Shown here in pieces: positions 23,572 to 36,097 of a stretch of DNA of 64,000 nt (its first letter is position 1; each line of letters begins with the position of its first letter). Location: NCBI GenBank assembly GCA_029718625.1, contig CM056376.1, positions 83,906,541-83,970,540 on the forward strand, read 5' to 3'. Both the position numbers and the translations under genes were made by a program. This DNA is from Synaphobranchus kaupii (Eukaryota; Chordata; Actinopteri; Anguilliformes; Synaphobranchidae). Below the pieces are notes generated by a model. It was not told the origin of the DNA. It searched no databases and saw only the letters and a list, made by a program, of their open reading frames with translations.

Positions 23572-24382
23572 ATTAAGACTATGCTTACATCTGTTTTTAT
23601 TATACTGATATCACTGTATCGATTTAAGGTACTACAGAATCAAAATAGCTGCTAATTCTGCTATAATTAAATGTTTACAACATTTTGATTACTGTCCCAA
23701 ATAAATAAATTATATAAAGTGAACTTTATAAATGAGGCATTGTCTTGTTTGCTACATTTAGCTTTAAAAAACAACATTCTATATAGTTTAGATATTTGTT
23801 TTAATATAATCAAAAGTGTGATCAAAGCAATTTAGGGGTGTACCCACATTCTTCTCCTCCTCAGGAGCATTCGGGGCAAGAGGTAAACCGTAATTGCCTT
23901 CCTCAGTTTACAACTTGTACTGAAACAAACAAAAAAAGTACTATATTAATATTGCGAGATAAGGTAATCACTCAACTGATTTTGTTATAATGACATAATT
24001 ACATTAGCTATAGGCTACGAAGTAAAAATCAAAAGTAGGCCATTTGCTGCCAGCCAGTGAAGACTTGTTTGTTAGTCTGATTCATGTGTAGCTATTTTCC
24101 CATTAATATATTAACAGTATGCACGTTTTCATTTTAATTAACCTGTCAAGCAGTAAGACATATGTAATAGCAGTATTTACTTATCCATTATTAAGCGAAG
24201 CTCACAAATCCGGAATGTAGACTGTTTGATTGTATAGCGCGCTTCTGTCGTTCACGGAATGCACTCCGAAAAAACAATAAAAGCGTTTGTGCCTTTGCGC
24301 GTCTGGTGGGTTCAGTTCTGCTCAAATCTGCGCGCGCAATAAGCGTCTGTGTGCTTGAGCGTCTGGTGGGTTCGGGGCGTAA

Positions 24383-25821
24383 GGGCATGTGAGCTTTTTC
24401 CTCCATTCGGACCCGGCTGTTTCAGTAATTAAGAACAAACTGGTGGCAAATCAGAATCCCCTGTCTCTCACTTACAACGGAAATAATTTTCTGTGACGGC
24501 AGTGTGTACAGTGGCATCCATGCCTATGGTGCTTAGTGTATTCCAGAAGGATCCTATTAGAAAAATGATAAATCTGTGCCTAATGTGGAGCACAATCTAA
24601 TTCTGTCTCAAATTCCCATTAAGTCGCAAATGCCAATTAGATCACATTTATAATCACCTATGAGATTCTGCTGTAATCCTATGGAATTACATTTGTGTTT
24701 TAGACTAATTAAGGCAATCCCAATGCATGGTTCAAATTGTGATTTAAGTTTAAATTATGATTACGTAATTAAGATTTTAGTAATAATTAACTATTTATTC
24801 TTTACAAAGCAAACATGATACCTTTGGCTAATCTGAGATAAGTGTACATTTCAAAATCTCACTGATCATTACCTTTAGTGAAATTATATTCAGAAAACTG
24901 CATTAATGCTAGTTGGTGAAGTAAAACAGAAGACTGAATACAGGTTGGACTAATTGCTTGTGTACAACTGTACACCCATGATTCCAGGTTCTGAGGCTGA
25001 AGCCTTATTTACACAGGGTGGATATTTCAAAGCATTTGCAGACAACAAATCACTTTCATTCTCCAGCGTATTTCTGTGAAGTCACTGACCCCTACAGAGG
25101 ACAATGGAGGTGTTGCTAATGGACTGCTATTAATTAGGAAAATTACCAAAACACTCATCAGAAAACCCCTTTACCAGGGAATGTCCTTTCAACCCACTCT
25201 TTTTGCAACCTTGGAAATCAGTGCTTTATTGCTTTATAGTGGTTTCAATGGCTTTCACAGTTTGTGAATCCCTACCAGGGAATGTACTTTCAACCCACTC
25301 TTTTTGCAACCTTGGAAATCAGTGCTTTATAGCTTTATAGTGTTTTCAATGGCTTTCAGTTTGTGAATCCCTTGCTGGCCTGACAAGTTGTGTTCTGTTT
25401 CCTCCATGTTAAAAACCTGTCTGACTCGCTCCCTCTGGCACTCCGTGGAGAGCTGAGTCTATGTATATCTCCTGGTCATTAGCCCAGTGGTGTCACACCC
25501 TGTGGTGGGCAATTACTGAACCCTTCTCCAGCACGGTGTCCAATTCCATTGCATTGTGGGTACTCCAATGGGAGTCATACGTCTCTCTTCCTCATTCAAC
25601 AGGGATTCTTCTACACCTTATTGAATGTCGAAATATTCTCATGAAAATAAAAAAAACAAAGACACCATTGAAATGAATGGGCAAAATATGGTTTCTAACA
25701 ATGCAGATGGAACATACAGAATTATTTTGTGTGATTTCATGTGTTCTATCAGCAATCTTATGATACACATTAAATACTGTAAATGCTCACCAATATATTA
25801 TTTTGTTTAATGATGCAAGGG

Positions 25822-25865
<44 letters not shown>

Positions 25866-26310
25866 CAAATAATACATCCCACACATAAATCATGTATTTC
25901 TGTCCAATTATATGGTCTCCATTTCATTGCGTTACCTCTGATCCTGTTTTTTATTGTTGTTTTTCCTGCCCTGGTTGAAATGACCAGATAAAAGGTTCTT
26001 TCATGCTCAGATTGCCTTACCAGAGAGAAATCAATGTAAATAGCACATTACAACAATCACAACCTGATCATTGTCTGCACAGGAAAACAAGCTTTCATCT
26101 GACGTTGAGTGGGATATGGTGTAATATCCTCTATTTTGCTATCAATCTTGGAGCAGTCTAAGCATAGGAATGTAAAAATCAGACACATTGTTGTAAAACA
26201 GCCAAGCACAAGAATCTAATTATATTTCAGTGCCTGTGCCAGTGCCTTATATTTCAGAGAGATGAACAAGTTGTCTGTATACACAGCAAGGGACATTCTG
26301 TCATCTAATA
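24383..26310. other. No gene seen; local duplication and AT microsatellite
   Basis: 25172-25372 is a direct duplication with a 101-bp period (taccagggaatgt at 25172 and 25273). 25823-25863 is a pure AT microsatellite. The rest has no coding signal. Confidence 0.5.
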
Positions 26311-26312
26311 TA

Positions 26313-27356
26313 CAGTGCATCCGGAAAGTATTCACAGCGCTTCACTTTTTCCACATTTTGTTCTGTTACAGCCTTATTTCAAAATTGATTAAATTAATTT
26401 TTTTCTCTCAAAATTCTACACACAACACCCCATAATGACAATGTGAAAAAGGTTTTTTTGAGATTTTTGCAAATTTATTAAAAATAAAAAAATAAAATTT
26501 CTCATTTACATAAGTATTCATACCCTTTGCTTTAACGTATTTTTAAAGTATCATATTTCATATTTGGTCGCATATCCTTTACATGCTGTTACTTCCTGAA
26601 GTCTGTGACCATCAACATCAAAAAACTGTCGATATCTTATTTTCAGGTACTGTTACAAGCGATACTATAACCTCTCTGCATTGGAATGGATCTCTATGGA
26701 AATCTCCAGATATGGAGTAGATGTGGATGGATCACTTTAAGGGTTGTTTCTCCGGACTTTTTTCCCCATAGAGTTCTATAGGAAAATTAGTCCGTAGAAA
26801 TAACCCTTGCAGTGATCCATCCACATCTACTCCATATCTGGCAACAGAGTGATGGTTTGGGGCTCGTTTGATAGCTCAGACCCTTGATAACTTACAGCCA
26901 TTTAGCCAGCCATGTGTTCCATACTGTACCAGTGTAATTTACAGCTGAATCTAATCTCACCCCCCAATTTCCATAGAGATCCATTCAAATGCAGAGAGGT
27001 TATAGTATCGCTTGTAACAGTACCTGAAAATAAGATATCGACAGTTTTTTGATGTTGATGGTCACAGACTTCAGGAAGTAACAGCATGTAAAGGATATGC
27101 GACCAAATATGAAATATGATACTTTAAAAATACGTTAAAGAAAAGGGTATGAATACTTATGTAAATGAGAAATTTTATTTTTTTATTTTTAATAAATTTG
27201 CAAAAATCTCAAAAAAACTTTTTTCACATTGTCATTATGGGGTGTTGTGTGTAGAATTTTGAGGGAAAAATGAATTTAATCAATTTTGGAATAAGGCTGT
27301 AACAGAACAAAATGTGGAAAAAGTGAAGCGCTGTGAATACTTTCCGGATGCACTGT
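26313..27356. mobile_element. Non-autonomous Tc1 derivative, fully palindromic
   Basis: It starts cagtgcatccggaaagtatt and ends with the inverse. TA flanks both sides (26311-26312, 27357-27358). The arms are about 370 bp. The centre holds a second palindrome: ccagatatggagtagatgtg at about 26704 returns inverted at about 26823-26842. The terminal sequence is one I recall from fish Tc1 families. No transposase is left. Confidence 0.85.
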
Positions 27357-27397
27357 AATTTCACTCTACCACTTCTGCAACAGAGGACTGAACAGGC

Positions 27398-28495
27398 TGT
27401 TAGGTGTTAGTGGGGGAAGGACCCAAACGCAGGCAGGAGTTAGCAAAAACCGAAGTTTAATAAAGGGCAAGGCAGCAATCCGTGGTAAACAGGCAGGGTC
27501 AAAAACCGGGGAGACAGGGCAACGGTACAAAGCACAGTCCAAAGAGTGGTCAAGGAACAGGCAGGGGTCAAACCGGGAAGGCACAGCAAAGGTACAAAAG
27601 CAGGATCCAAAACCAGGGTCGCGAGAACACAGGCAGGGGTCAAAACCGGGGAGGCATAAGAGGAACAAAAAGAGAACAAAACAAAACAACAACAGGCAAA
27701 GAACTCGGGAAACAAAAACTAGAAAACAGATATACAGAAATAAACAAACAGCTCGGGCAGAATCTTGGAAAAAACAGGCAACACAGAAGCAAAATATTTA
27801 GTACAAGGAACTCGCGAAGAAACACTGAAATGACAAGGTATATATACACACAGAGGGAGACAGACATAATGGGAATCAGGTGTGTAGAAGCAGGGAGGGG
27901 AGATTGCTCACAGGTGAGAACAGTGAGGGTTAACAGGGACCAATAAAACAATGACGGGAAACGTAAGACACGGACTGGAATACACATAGACACAATGATA
28001 ACAAACGGCCTGGAGTTAGCAGGTAAACAAGTGCACAGCTCAGAGGGGAGGCACACGAAAGTGGACACGTGCAGAGAATGCGAAATCACAGATAGATACA
28101 GGGATAGGATAACGAGGAGGGAAATGACATCTGCAGGTAGAAACTCAAGATGAATTAGTAATTAGTAATGTTAGTAGTGAACTCTAAAACCCTAATGTTA
28201 GTAGGTTAGTATTATATACATGTTAGTTTGTTAGCAGGTTAGTATTAAATCTAATCTAACAGTTAGTATGATTAGTACATTAGTATTATATACAAATATG
28301 AATAAATCCAGAAGGAAGAAAACGAGATATACGAAATACAGAAGAAACCTGAATGTTCCCAAAATCACCCGAATAGTGGAATGACAAAGACAGGGGGTGG
28401 AATCTCAGAAACATGGAACACGGACTGACAATTGCGAGGGAAAGAAAACAGGAAAAATAATAAAGAATAAACAGACAGGTTACAGGATCCTAACA
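27398..28495 (-). mobile_element. Solo LTR (1098 bp), gypsy-like
   Basis: The plus strand starts tgttaggtgttag and ends ggatcctaaca. CAGGC at 27393-27397 and 28496-28500 is a perfect 5-bp target duplication. Read on the minus strand it has a tatatata box near 27845 and ttattaaact near 27460, the usual promoter and polyadenylation order. A plus-orientation relative lies at 36098-37035. No internal region. Confidence 0.85.
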
Positions 28496-28622
28496 CAGGC
28501 ATTTGCTGAAGATGAGAGATGGATTTAAATGTTGCACTTGCATTTATTTATCAAAGTTAAGGACAAATGCTGATTGAATCCAATGTCTTACGCGTCACTA
28601 AGGTGGCCACCGTGGACCAGTA

Positions 28623-28740
28623 CACAGCAAAAATCCCGGTGTAAATCTAACACTGCTGGTGTACATTTAACACCCTAGGTTGTTTATATGAGACCACGGT
28701 CTCATACAAACACCATAGGGTGTTAACTGTTTTTGCTGTG
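28623..28740. mobile_element. 118-bp palindromic MITE
   Basis: Ends cacagcaaaaa and tttttgctgtg are inverted, with TA on both sides. The interior (taacaccctaggttgtttatatgag) folds on itself around accacggtct. A sister copy is at 34559-34664. Confidence 0.75.
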
Positions 28741-28742
28741 TA

Positions 28743-30538
28743 GAAATAAGCCACAGTACGTTCAATGAAGACCTCCTCATTGGTTCAAGGTGCTTTGAAA
28801 TGCCATGGATCACTCTGAAGAAATAAGGAAGGAAGGAAAATATTTAAGAAGATAAACCTTTAGGAGGTTGATAGACACTCCTGTCAGTACATATACATGC
28901 TGTTGCTGTAAAGGAAATATGGATGAGAGGTTTGTAGGTTGTTGTAAATAATAATGTTGTTGTTAATAATAATTATTCAAATGCATACAAATAAAGAAAT
29001 CCCAACATATTCATTAATTTCATGGCATAATGAAGTCACCATGATTAGAATGAGTATAAAAAGACATTCTGATCATAGAGGTTAGAGATATATGAATGTT
29101 GAATGTTATATGTTTAAATGCTCTATAAACAAAGATACACTTAAGTAGGGATGTTGTTTCCTAGTAACCTAAATATTGAACATCGAAGAGAATGTTTCAC
29201 ACAGCACCTCTTCATTAAGGAAATTCTTGTGATTTTACTACTGTGCCATATTATTCTGAACCATACACTGCACTGACAAATGCCAAGTATAAGACAAAGA
29301 AAAAGAACAACACACATTAAATCATTGACCCACGACAAGTAATTAAATTTCTCTTCTCTGTACAAGCAGAGTGAATGCCAAAGGAAGATGGGTTTGTGAT
29401 AATCCTGAAGTGCCAACAGATTTATTTGCGAGTTGGAACAAAATTTTGAGAAACAAACATTAATGTCAGAAATAATTCAATAGTTCTGATAATAATTTGT
29501 AATCTGAGAATGGGCATGCTTGCACATTGCTTTTATGAAACCAGCCCTAGTTTTTTCATTCCAGTTAAAAAGGTTAACTTTATCAGGGAAGTGTGATAAA
29601 GTGCATGCAGTGCAACAAATCAATTCAATTTACTCAAATCCAAAACATTCTTAATGTTTTATTGACAAATATCCTCCAAGATGACGAAATGTCAGCCATT
29701 AGATATGTTCATATAAATGGTGGCATTTATGTGACATTTCATGACTGCTGTTGTTTGACTTTGACATGACTTGTTTAGAAACAATAAAAAAAACATTTTT
29801 TTTTGGTGGCGGGGGGGGGGGGGGGGGGGGGGTGTTCTCCTTAAAACCATTTTCTACATCCAAATGGAAATTTAAACAGAATACTCCCTGAGATTCTTGA
29901 AACTCTTGGGTGGGGCTCACTGAGATATGAGTAGGTGCAGAACTTGGGCAGCCCCGTGGCTTTTACTGAAGGGTAAGAGAGGATGTGCAATAAAAATATA
30001 ATACTGACTTCTTGTGTCTAAGCACATGTTTGACAGTAAGGAGCCCCATGCTCTATTTGTGAAATACTCAGTCACCATGAATCAAAAACAGATGACAATG
30101 CAAACACCATGGATATTATGAGTTGCAGTATGATGCATGTTTTTGAAAATGGAATAATAAATCATCACTTTGGGAAAAAAAATTTTTATTGTGAATTTAT
30201 GTGACCATGCAAATGACGATCTATTATTTAATGCTGGGCTGATATTGACTTGCACCCAAGAGGAGATGCTCTAACGCAAAGCATTCCCAGTACTTGCCTA
30301 AATGATTGGAAGAGAAAATCCACCCTTAACAGTGCCTAGCAACCCAGTGAGGTTCTTGTGTGAGCTACCTCCACTGACAACAACTTACAATAGTTTTGAC
30401 ATTGTAGCTCTGTTGCGTACTTCTCTTATGTAACAAATAAGAATAATACGTTGTCATGTATAGCCAGCAAGGTAAATTGATATAGGAAGTTTAAGGAACA
30501 ATTATTATAAAGTTAAGGTACAGTGCAAGAAAAATGAA
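28743..30538. other. No gene seen; poly-G run
   Basis: AT-rich unassigned DNA. 29811-29832 is a run of 22 G preceded by a T run, prone to sequencing error and to G-quadruplex folding. Open frames here have no known motif. Confidence 0.5.
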
Positions 30539-30780
30539 GCACTGTTGCGCTTCACTTCCGCTCCCATGTTAACGAATTGCCGTGATTCTCACCGGCCACG
30601 CACGCACGGCTGGCGGGCGGACGGCTCGCGGACGTGGAGCTGATTTTTCCGCTCTGAGCGGAATTTACTGGTTGTCCGCATCCGCAATCTTATAGAAATA
30701 CATTGTATATGCTCAATATCTGCATCATATCACTACGTAGTAATGTTTTTCAACCTACTAATAGTTTTACTATTGTTATT

Positions 30781-31947
30781 ACATTACATTACATTACATT
30801 TATTTAGCAGACGCTTTTATCCAAAGCGACGTACAGTAAGTGCGTACAGAGACATCATCAAGATCATTACAGAACAGACAAGGCAAAGCACATCCTTCGC
30901 ATAATGTAGCAGCTATCCCTAGCAATGAACGTCGACTGTAGTTCACATTAAGCTGTGGGCAAATCAGCAACACCACACTACCATTCCAAATACTATTATA
31001 AACTATAATAAACAGACAGGAAAACACAGGGAACAGGGAACTGATATTCCTAGGTGAGGATATCAGTCAAGGTGGAGTCTGAAGAGGTGTGTCTTCAGGC
31101 CTCGACGGAATGCAGGCAATGTTGGAGTAGAACGTAGGGGAATGGGAAGTTCATTCCACCACTGAGGAGCTAATGTGGAAAAACTCCGCAGTCGGGACAA
31201 GCGAGAGCCTTTGACACGGAGGGGGGGAAGTGCCAGTCGCCCTGCTGTAGAAGAGCGAAGTGGTCGAGCAGGAACATAGTTCTGGATTAAGTCCTGCAGG
31301 TAGGTGGGGCCTGTCCTATTGGCTGCAGTGTAGGCCAGGGTCAGAACTTTGAACCTGATCCTGGCTGCAACTGGCAGCCAGTGGAGAGACCTCAGCAGGG
31401 GGGTTACGTGGGAAAATTTCGGGAGGTTGAACACAAGCCGGGCAGCTGCATTCTGGATCAGTTGAAGAGGCAGAATGGCGCAGGCCGGTAGGCTTGCGAG
31501 CAGGGAGTTGCAGTAGTCCAGGCGTGAGGTGACCATGGTCTGGACAAGAAGCTGGGTGGAGTAGGTGGTCAGGTACGGTCGAATCCTCCTGATGTTGTAC
31601 AGGAGGAACCTGCAGGACCGTGCCGTCGCCCTGATGTGCTCTTTGAAGTCCAGCCGGTCGTCCAGGACCACCCCCAGGTTCCTTGCAGAGCGGGAGGCAG
31701 CCACCACGGTCCCATCAACGGTGATGGAGAGGTCATGTAGTGGGGAGGTCTTGTACGGCATGAAGAGGAGCTCTGTCTTGTCAAGGTTGAGCTTCAGGTG
31801 ATGGGTAGCCATCCACTCAGAGATGTCAGTCAGACAAGCAGATATCCTCTCCTTAACCTGTGGGGTAGAGGGAGGGAAAGAGAGGAAGAGTTGAGTATCG
31901 TCAGCATAGCTATGGTATGAGAAGCCATGTGAATGGATTACTGAGCC
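30781..31947 (-). mobile_element. L2-like LINE, 5'-truncated
   Basis: The minus strand ends in a tgtaat repeat tail (plus strand acattacattacattacatt at 30781). The tail is preceded by a 3' UTR with the phrase gcagacgcttttatccaaag on the plus strand, very common in fish L2-type repeats. The coding part is the C-terminal half of the polymerase. The 5' end stops abruptly at about 31947, as is usual for LINE copies. Confidence 0.85.
31063..31947 (-). pseudogene. L2-like ORF2 C-terminal fragment (reverse transcriptase)
   Basis: This minus-strand frame is open for about 295 codons. It begins inside the polymerase with the catalytic block SYADDTQLF at about 31895-31920, then MATHHLKLNLDKTELLF, DYCNSLLASLP, LQLIQNAAARLVF and PQWWNELP, the standard order in L2/Rex1-type LINEs. 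It ends at a normal stop (31063-31065). The ATG at 31812 is internal, not a start. The fragment itself has no frameshift, so the insertion may be fairly young. N-terminal endonuclease and fingers are missing. Confidence 0.85.
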
Positions 31948-31955
31948 TAAGTGAC

Positions 31956-32837
31956 TAAGTGACTACACTACAAACAGTTCAATCAACTAACGCACAGCTG
32001 AACCAAATGAAAAACACGATACTTTAGCCTATCCGACGGTAGATTGACAACGCTGGTCTGATTGCACTCTGAACTAGGAATTCAAAACACGCTATTTATT
32101 CACTCAGGTGAATCTATTTGCGATTAGCAACACAAAAGACTAGCAGCTGACCTACAAACACAAAGCAAGTAAACAAGTGCCCGGTAATGCTGCAATTTAG
32201 CTACATTAACTAAGTGACTACACTACAAACAGTTCAATCAACTAACGCACAGCTGAACCAAATGAAAAACACGATACTTTAGCCTATCCGACGGTAGATT
32301 GACAATGCTGGTCTGATTGCACTCTGAACTAGGAATTCAAAACACGCTATTTATTCACTCAGGTGAATCTATTTGCGATTAGCAACACAAAAGACTAGCA
32401 GGTGACCTAGAAACACAAAGCAAGTAAACAAGTGCCCGGTAATGCTGCAATTTAGCTACATTAACTAAGTGACTACACTACAAACAGTTCAATCAACTAA
32501 CGCACAGCTGAACCAAATGAAAAACACGATACTTTAGCCTATCCGACGGTAGATTGACAACGCTGGTCTGATTGCACTCTGAACTAGGAATTCAAAACAC
32601 GCTATTTATTCACTCAGGTGAATCTATTTGCGATTAGCAACACAAAAGACTAGCAGGTGACCTAGAAACACAAAGCAAGTAAACAAGTGCCCGGTAATGC
32701 TGCAATTTAGCTACATTAACTAAGTGACTACACTACAAACAGTTCAATCAACTAACGCACAGCTGAACCAAATGAAAAACACGATACTTTAGCCTATCCG
32801 ACGGTAGATTGACAACGCTGGTCTGATTGCACTCTCT
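31956..32837. repeat. 255-bp satellite, 3.45 copies
   Basis: The phrase taagtgactacactac starts units at 31956, 32211, 32466 and 32721, an exact 255-bp period. The last unit stops after about 115 bp at the return of MITE sequence. Units are nearly identical (for example agcagctgacctaca against agcaggtgacctaga), so amplification is recent or homogenised. Confidence 0.9.
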
Positions 32838-33700
32838 ATTAATTATTTTATTACATATTATATTTAATATATATTTCTTCAATGAATTAAGACTATGCTT
32901 ACTTTTGTTTTTATTATACTGATATCACTGTATCGATTTAAGGTACTACAGAATCAAAATAGCTGCTAATTCTGCTATAATTAAATGTTTAGAACATGTT
33001 GATTACTGTCCGAAAAAAATAAATTATATAAAGTGAACTTTATAAATGAGGCATTGTCTTGTTTGCTACATTTAGCTTCAAAAAACAACATTCTATATAG
33101 TTTATATATTTGTTTTAATATAATCAGAAGTGTGATCAAAGCAATTCATGGGTGTACCCACATTCTTCTCCTCCTCAGGAGCATTCGGAGCACGAGGTGA
33201 ACCATAATTGCCTTCCTCAGTTTACAACTCGTACTGAAACAAACAAAAAATGTACTATATTAATATTGCGAGATAAGGTAATCACTCAACTGATTTCGTT
33301 ATAATGACATAATTACATTAGCTATAGACTACGAGGTAAAAATCAAAAGTAGGCCATTTGCTGCCAGTCAGTGAATAATTGTTTGTTAGTCTGATTCATG
33401 TGTAGCTATTTTCCCATGTACTAATATATTGACAGTATGCAAGTTTTCATTTTAATTAACCTGTCAAGCAGTAAGACATATGTAATAGCAGTATTTACTT
33501 ATCCATTATTAAGCGAAGCTCACAAATCCGGAATGTAGACTGTTTGTTTGTATAGCGCGTCTCTGTCGTTCACGGAATGCGCTCCAAAAAAGCGATAAAA
33601 GCGTTTGTGCCTTTGCCCGTCTGGTGGGTTCAGTTCTGCTCAAATCTGCACGCACAATAAGCGTCTGTGCGCTTGGAGAGTCTGGTGGGTTCCGGGCATA

Positions 33701-33880
33701 AGGCCCGGAACACACCGCAAGCGAAGTGCACGCGGAAACGCGACCGCTTCGCTTCGGCGTCCATTGTAACCTACCAGGAAGAACATACCAGCCGAGCACG
33801 CTGCGAAGCGCCATTTCCGCGTGCGCTTCGCTTGCATTACTTTCGGCGTTGGGTCTATTTTTCTCGGCGCGCCTAGCGTG
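33701..33880. mobile_element. Partial GC-rich MITE next to copy B
   Basis: Starts ggcccggaacacaccgcaag directly after copy B. gcaagcgaagtgcacgcg near the left returns inverted as cgcgtgcgcttcgcttgc at about 33818. The right end does not complete the terminal repeat. Confidence 0.5.
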
Positions 33881-34558
33881 CCAGAAGCGGAAAATTTAAT
33901 TTACTGAATTGAATTCGGACCTACACTGTGTGTTGTTATGTTTGCATTTGTATGTGGGTGTGTGTATGCCCTATATATGCACCTATTTATTTTCATTATC
34001 ATTATTTTCTCTTCCTGTAGGCTATAACTGTCCACCTACCTGAAATAAAATGTTAAAAATATTCATCACACACCAAAGAAAATTATGCTTTGTGTTATTT
34101 TATCTATCCATACAGCAGCCTACAACAAGTAACTCAAATGCCTTCCCCAGTGTCATGTAATAAATTACCTTACTAAAAATGCAACATTGAGAATATTCAC
34201 ATTTTTAGGCCAGTTATTAGGCCAAACAAATAAACTATCCAAAGAGGAGTTTGCTAATAACCATGTCATTAAATCAGAATTAATATATAATCAATCACCA
34301 ACCTATAATCTCTTGTTGTTATTGTTAAATAATAGCCTACTTGCTTCGCTGATATTCATTTTAAATCGAGATGGGATATGAACATCGGTTATTAAAACTA
34401 CATTAAACATGTATTATCACTTAAGTGGGCATGGATAAGCATTGCATCTCTTACTGCCAAATAAATAAGAGTAGGTTATGTAGGCTTATCATGTATTTAC
34501 AATCAAGTGTCAAACTTGGCGGAAAAAAAAAACGCAGTCTAGACAACTGCACGTGACA
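33881..34558. other. No gene seen
   Basis: AT-rich unassigned DNA with no repeat structure that I can define. Confidence 0.4.
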
Positions 34559-34664
34559 CACAGCAAAAAATGGTGGTGTATATTTAACACCCTAGAGTGT
34601 TTATATGATATCATATCATATAAACACCCCATGGTTTTAAATGTACACCAGCAGTTTTGCTGTG
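34559..34664. mobile_element. Palindromic MITE, sister of 28623-28740
   Basis: Ends cacagcaaaaa and ttttgctgtg; interior taacaccctagagtgtttatatgat and its inverse around a tatcatatcata centre. The flanking dinucleotide is CA on both sides, where the sister has TA. Confidence 0.7.
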
Positions 34665-35059
34665 CACGAGACTTGATGCGGACATAAACTGTAAAGAAAG
34701 CAAAGAGAGAAGATGGACGATTGTAGATCTATTAAGTAGAGAAATACATGGAGCTGTATGACACGCTGAATTATTTCTACAGGGACAATATAAGAAAAGA
34801 GCTTGGAATGCAATAGAAGTATTGTTTTTTATTGTGATAATGTTTACTTCACTAAAAACCCGAAATTGGTATGCGATACTTTACTGAAAACGAGGAAGTT
34901 TCTATCCATGACTATGCATAAACTGATCCCGTTGTTGTTACGATAGTTGAAAGAGTTCTCAGGGATAGTTTTGCATAGGCCTACCTATCCTATTTAAACA
35001 GCAATCATCATTATGTAAAATTTAAAATAGGTGTTCATGGTGCAGGTATTGTTTTCAAA

Positions 35060-35225
35060 ATCTAGTTTTGCACCTAGAGCCATCATCATTAGGCTAGGTG
35101 TGGCTATACATGTGTTAATTGCTGCTATATTGTTATCAAAACTAGTTTTGCCCCTACAGCCATCATCATTAGGTGTGGCTATACATGTGTTAATTGCTGC
35201 TATGTTATGAAAATCTATTTTTAAA
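35060..35225. repeat. 80-bp tandem duplication
   Basis: tagttttgc at 35063 and 35143 opens two units that share gccatcatcattagg and gtggctatacatgtgttaat, with a third partial unit after 35202. Confidence 0.8.
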
Positions 35226-35319
35226 CCCATGATTTAATTTCTCTAAAAATTAGACCCCCTGTTACACCCAGACTATCACCAGTGGTTTAGAGAAAAATGC
35301 TTCTGTGTAAGCTACATTA

Positions 35320-35775
35320 AAGGGATAGTTCGGAATTTTGTACATAATGTCTCAATTACGACTTACCCATGATGTAGTTGATTGATGGAAACCATTTTCA
35401 GCTAATTCCATGCTGTCGCTTCTTTTGGACTTACACACATTGCTAATGCTAGCGCAACTCTAAGGTAACCGGTAGCATCCACTACCAAACACACTTAAAC
35501 ACTCCACAGTGCACCCAAAGCAAATAAAATACGACGACAGTCTATCAGCGTTATTTTGAGTGTTTATACCATCATTTTTGAAGTCAAACTATCGTTGAAT
35601 CCTTTAATTTGTGCTGACCTATATTCTCTGTGGAAGTACGGTGGCGGAGCGATACTTCACGTTACCTACGAATGTAGTGCCGGCACTGGTCGACTACAAC
35701 AACAAAGAAGAGCAACAAGTTGCAATGGCCACGTTCGCTCCGCCGCCGTACTTCCACAGAGAATAGTGAGAGAAT
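35320..35775. mobile_element. Dispersed MITE-like repeat with internal hairpin
   Basis: Begins ttaaagggatagttcgg, a start I recall for a common fish repeat. attctctgtggaagtacggt at 35622 returns inverted at 35745-35764, giving a stem of about 28 bp. No coding signal. Confidence 0.5.
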
Positions 35776-36097
35776 ACTATCAGTCAATGATGAATTTCCC
35801 AAAAATAATCTTTTTTTGAAATGTTAAGAATCCAATAAATTAGGGTGTTACAAGTCTTATGAAATGAAAGTTTTGGAAATATAATTTTTATATTTCAGGT
35901 TTGCATAAAAGAAGATAACGCATTCAATTAATCTTACACCTTGTCTCATTCTTGTGAAAATAATTTCCTCTGACTGTCTATTCAATTACTGAATATCATA
36001 CCAGATTAAGAGAAAAAATGTGTAATGAGATATAACGGAAATCCAACATTATTAATTTTTATGTAAAAATACATACCAGTAGATTCCCAGGTGGGAT

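Larger units (their letters stand above)
22329..24379 (+). mobile_element. Harbinger-like MITE, copy A
   Basis: The ends are inverted: cgccccgaacccaccagacg at 22329 and cgtctggtgggttcggggcg at 24379. TAA lies outside on both sides (22326-22328 and 24380-24382). A 3-bp TWA duplication is the mark of PIF/Harbinger elements. The motif gtctggtgggttc occurs twice at the right end about 60 bp apart, like subterminal binding sites. There is no transposase. A hAT-like element interrupts it at 22794-23571, so the MITE proper is about 1.27 kb. Confidence 0.7.
30539..33698 (+). mobile_element. Harbinger-like MITE, copy B, interrupted
   Basis: From gcactgttgcgcttcac the sequence follows copy A, then stops at 30780 and resumes at about 32838 (attaattattttattacat). 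It runs to gtctggtgggttccgggcat at 33698. The first ~45 bp, including the left terminal repeat, are missing. About 190 bp of copy A interior is also absent. The interruption is a LINE fragment plus satellite. Confidence 0.75.

Noticed and set aside
27366..28089. Cys/Leu-rich open frames on minus and Arg/Gln-rich on plus
   Set aside because: They fall inside the solo LTR 27398-28495, whose biased composition opens frames by chance.
24191..33814. Similar minus-strand frames at 24191-24406 and 33509-33814 (EPTRRAKAQTL)
   Set aside because: Their similarity is explained by shared terminal sequence of MITE copies A and B; a third copy (39008-39200) has the same DNA without selection for the frame.
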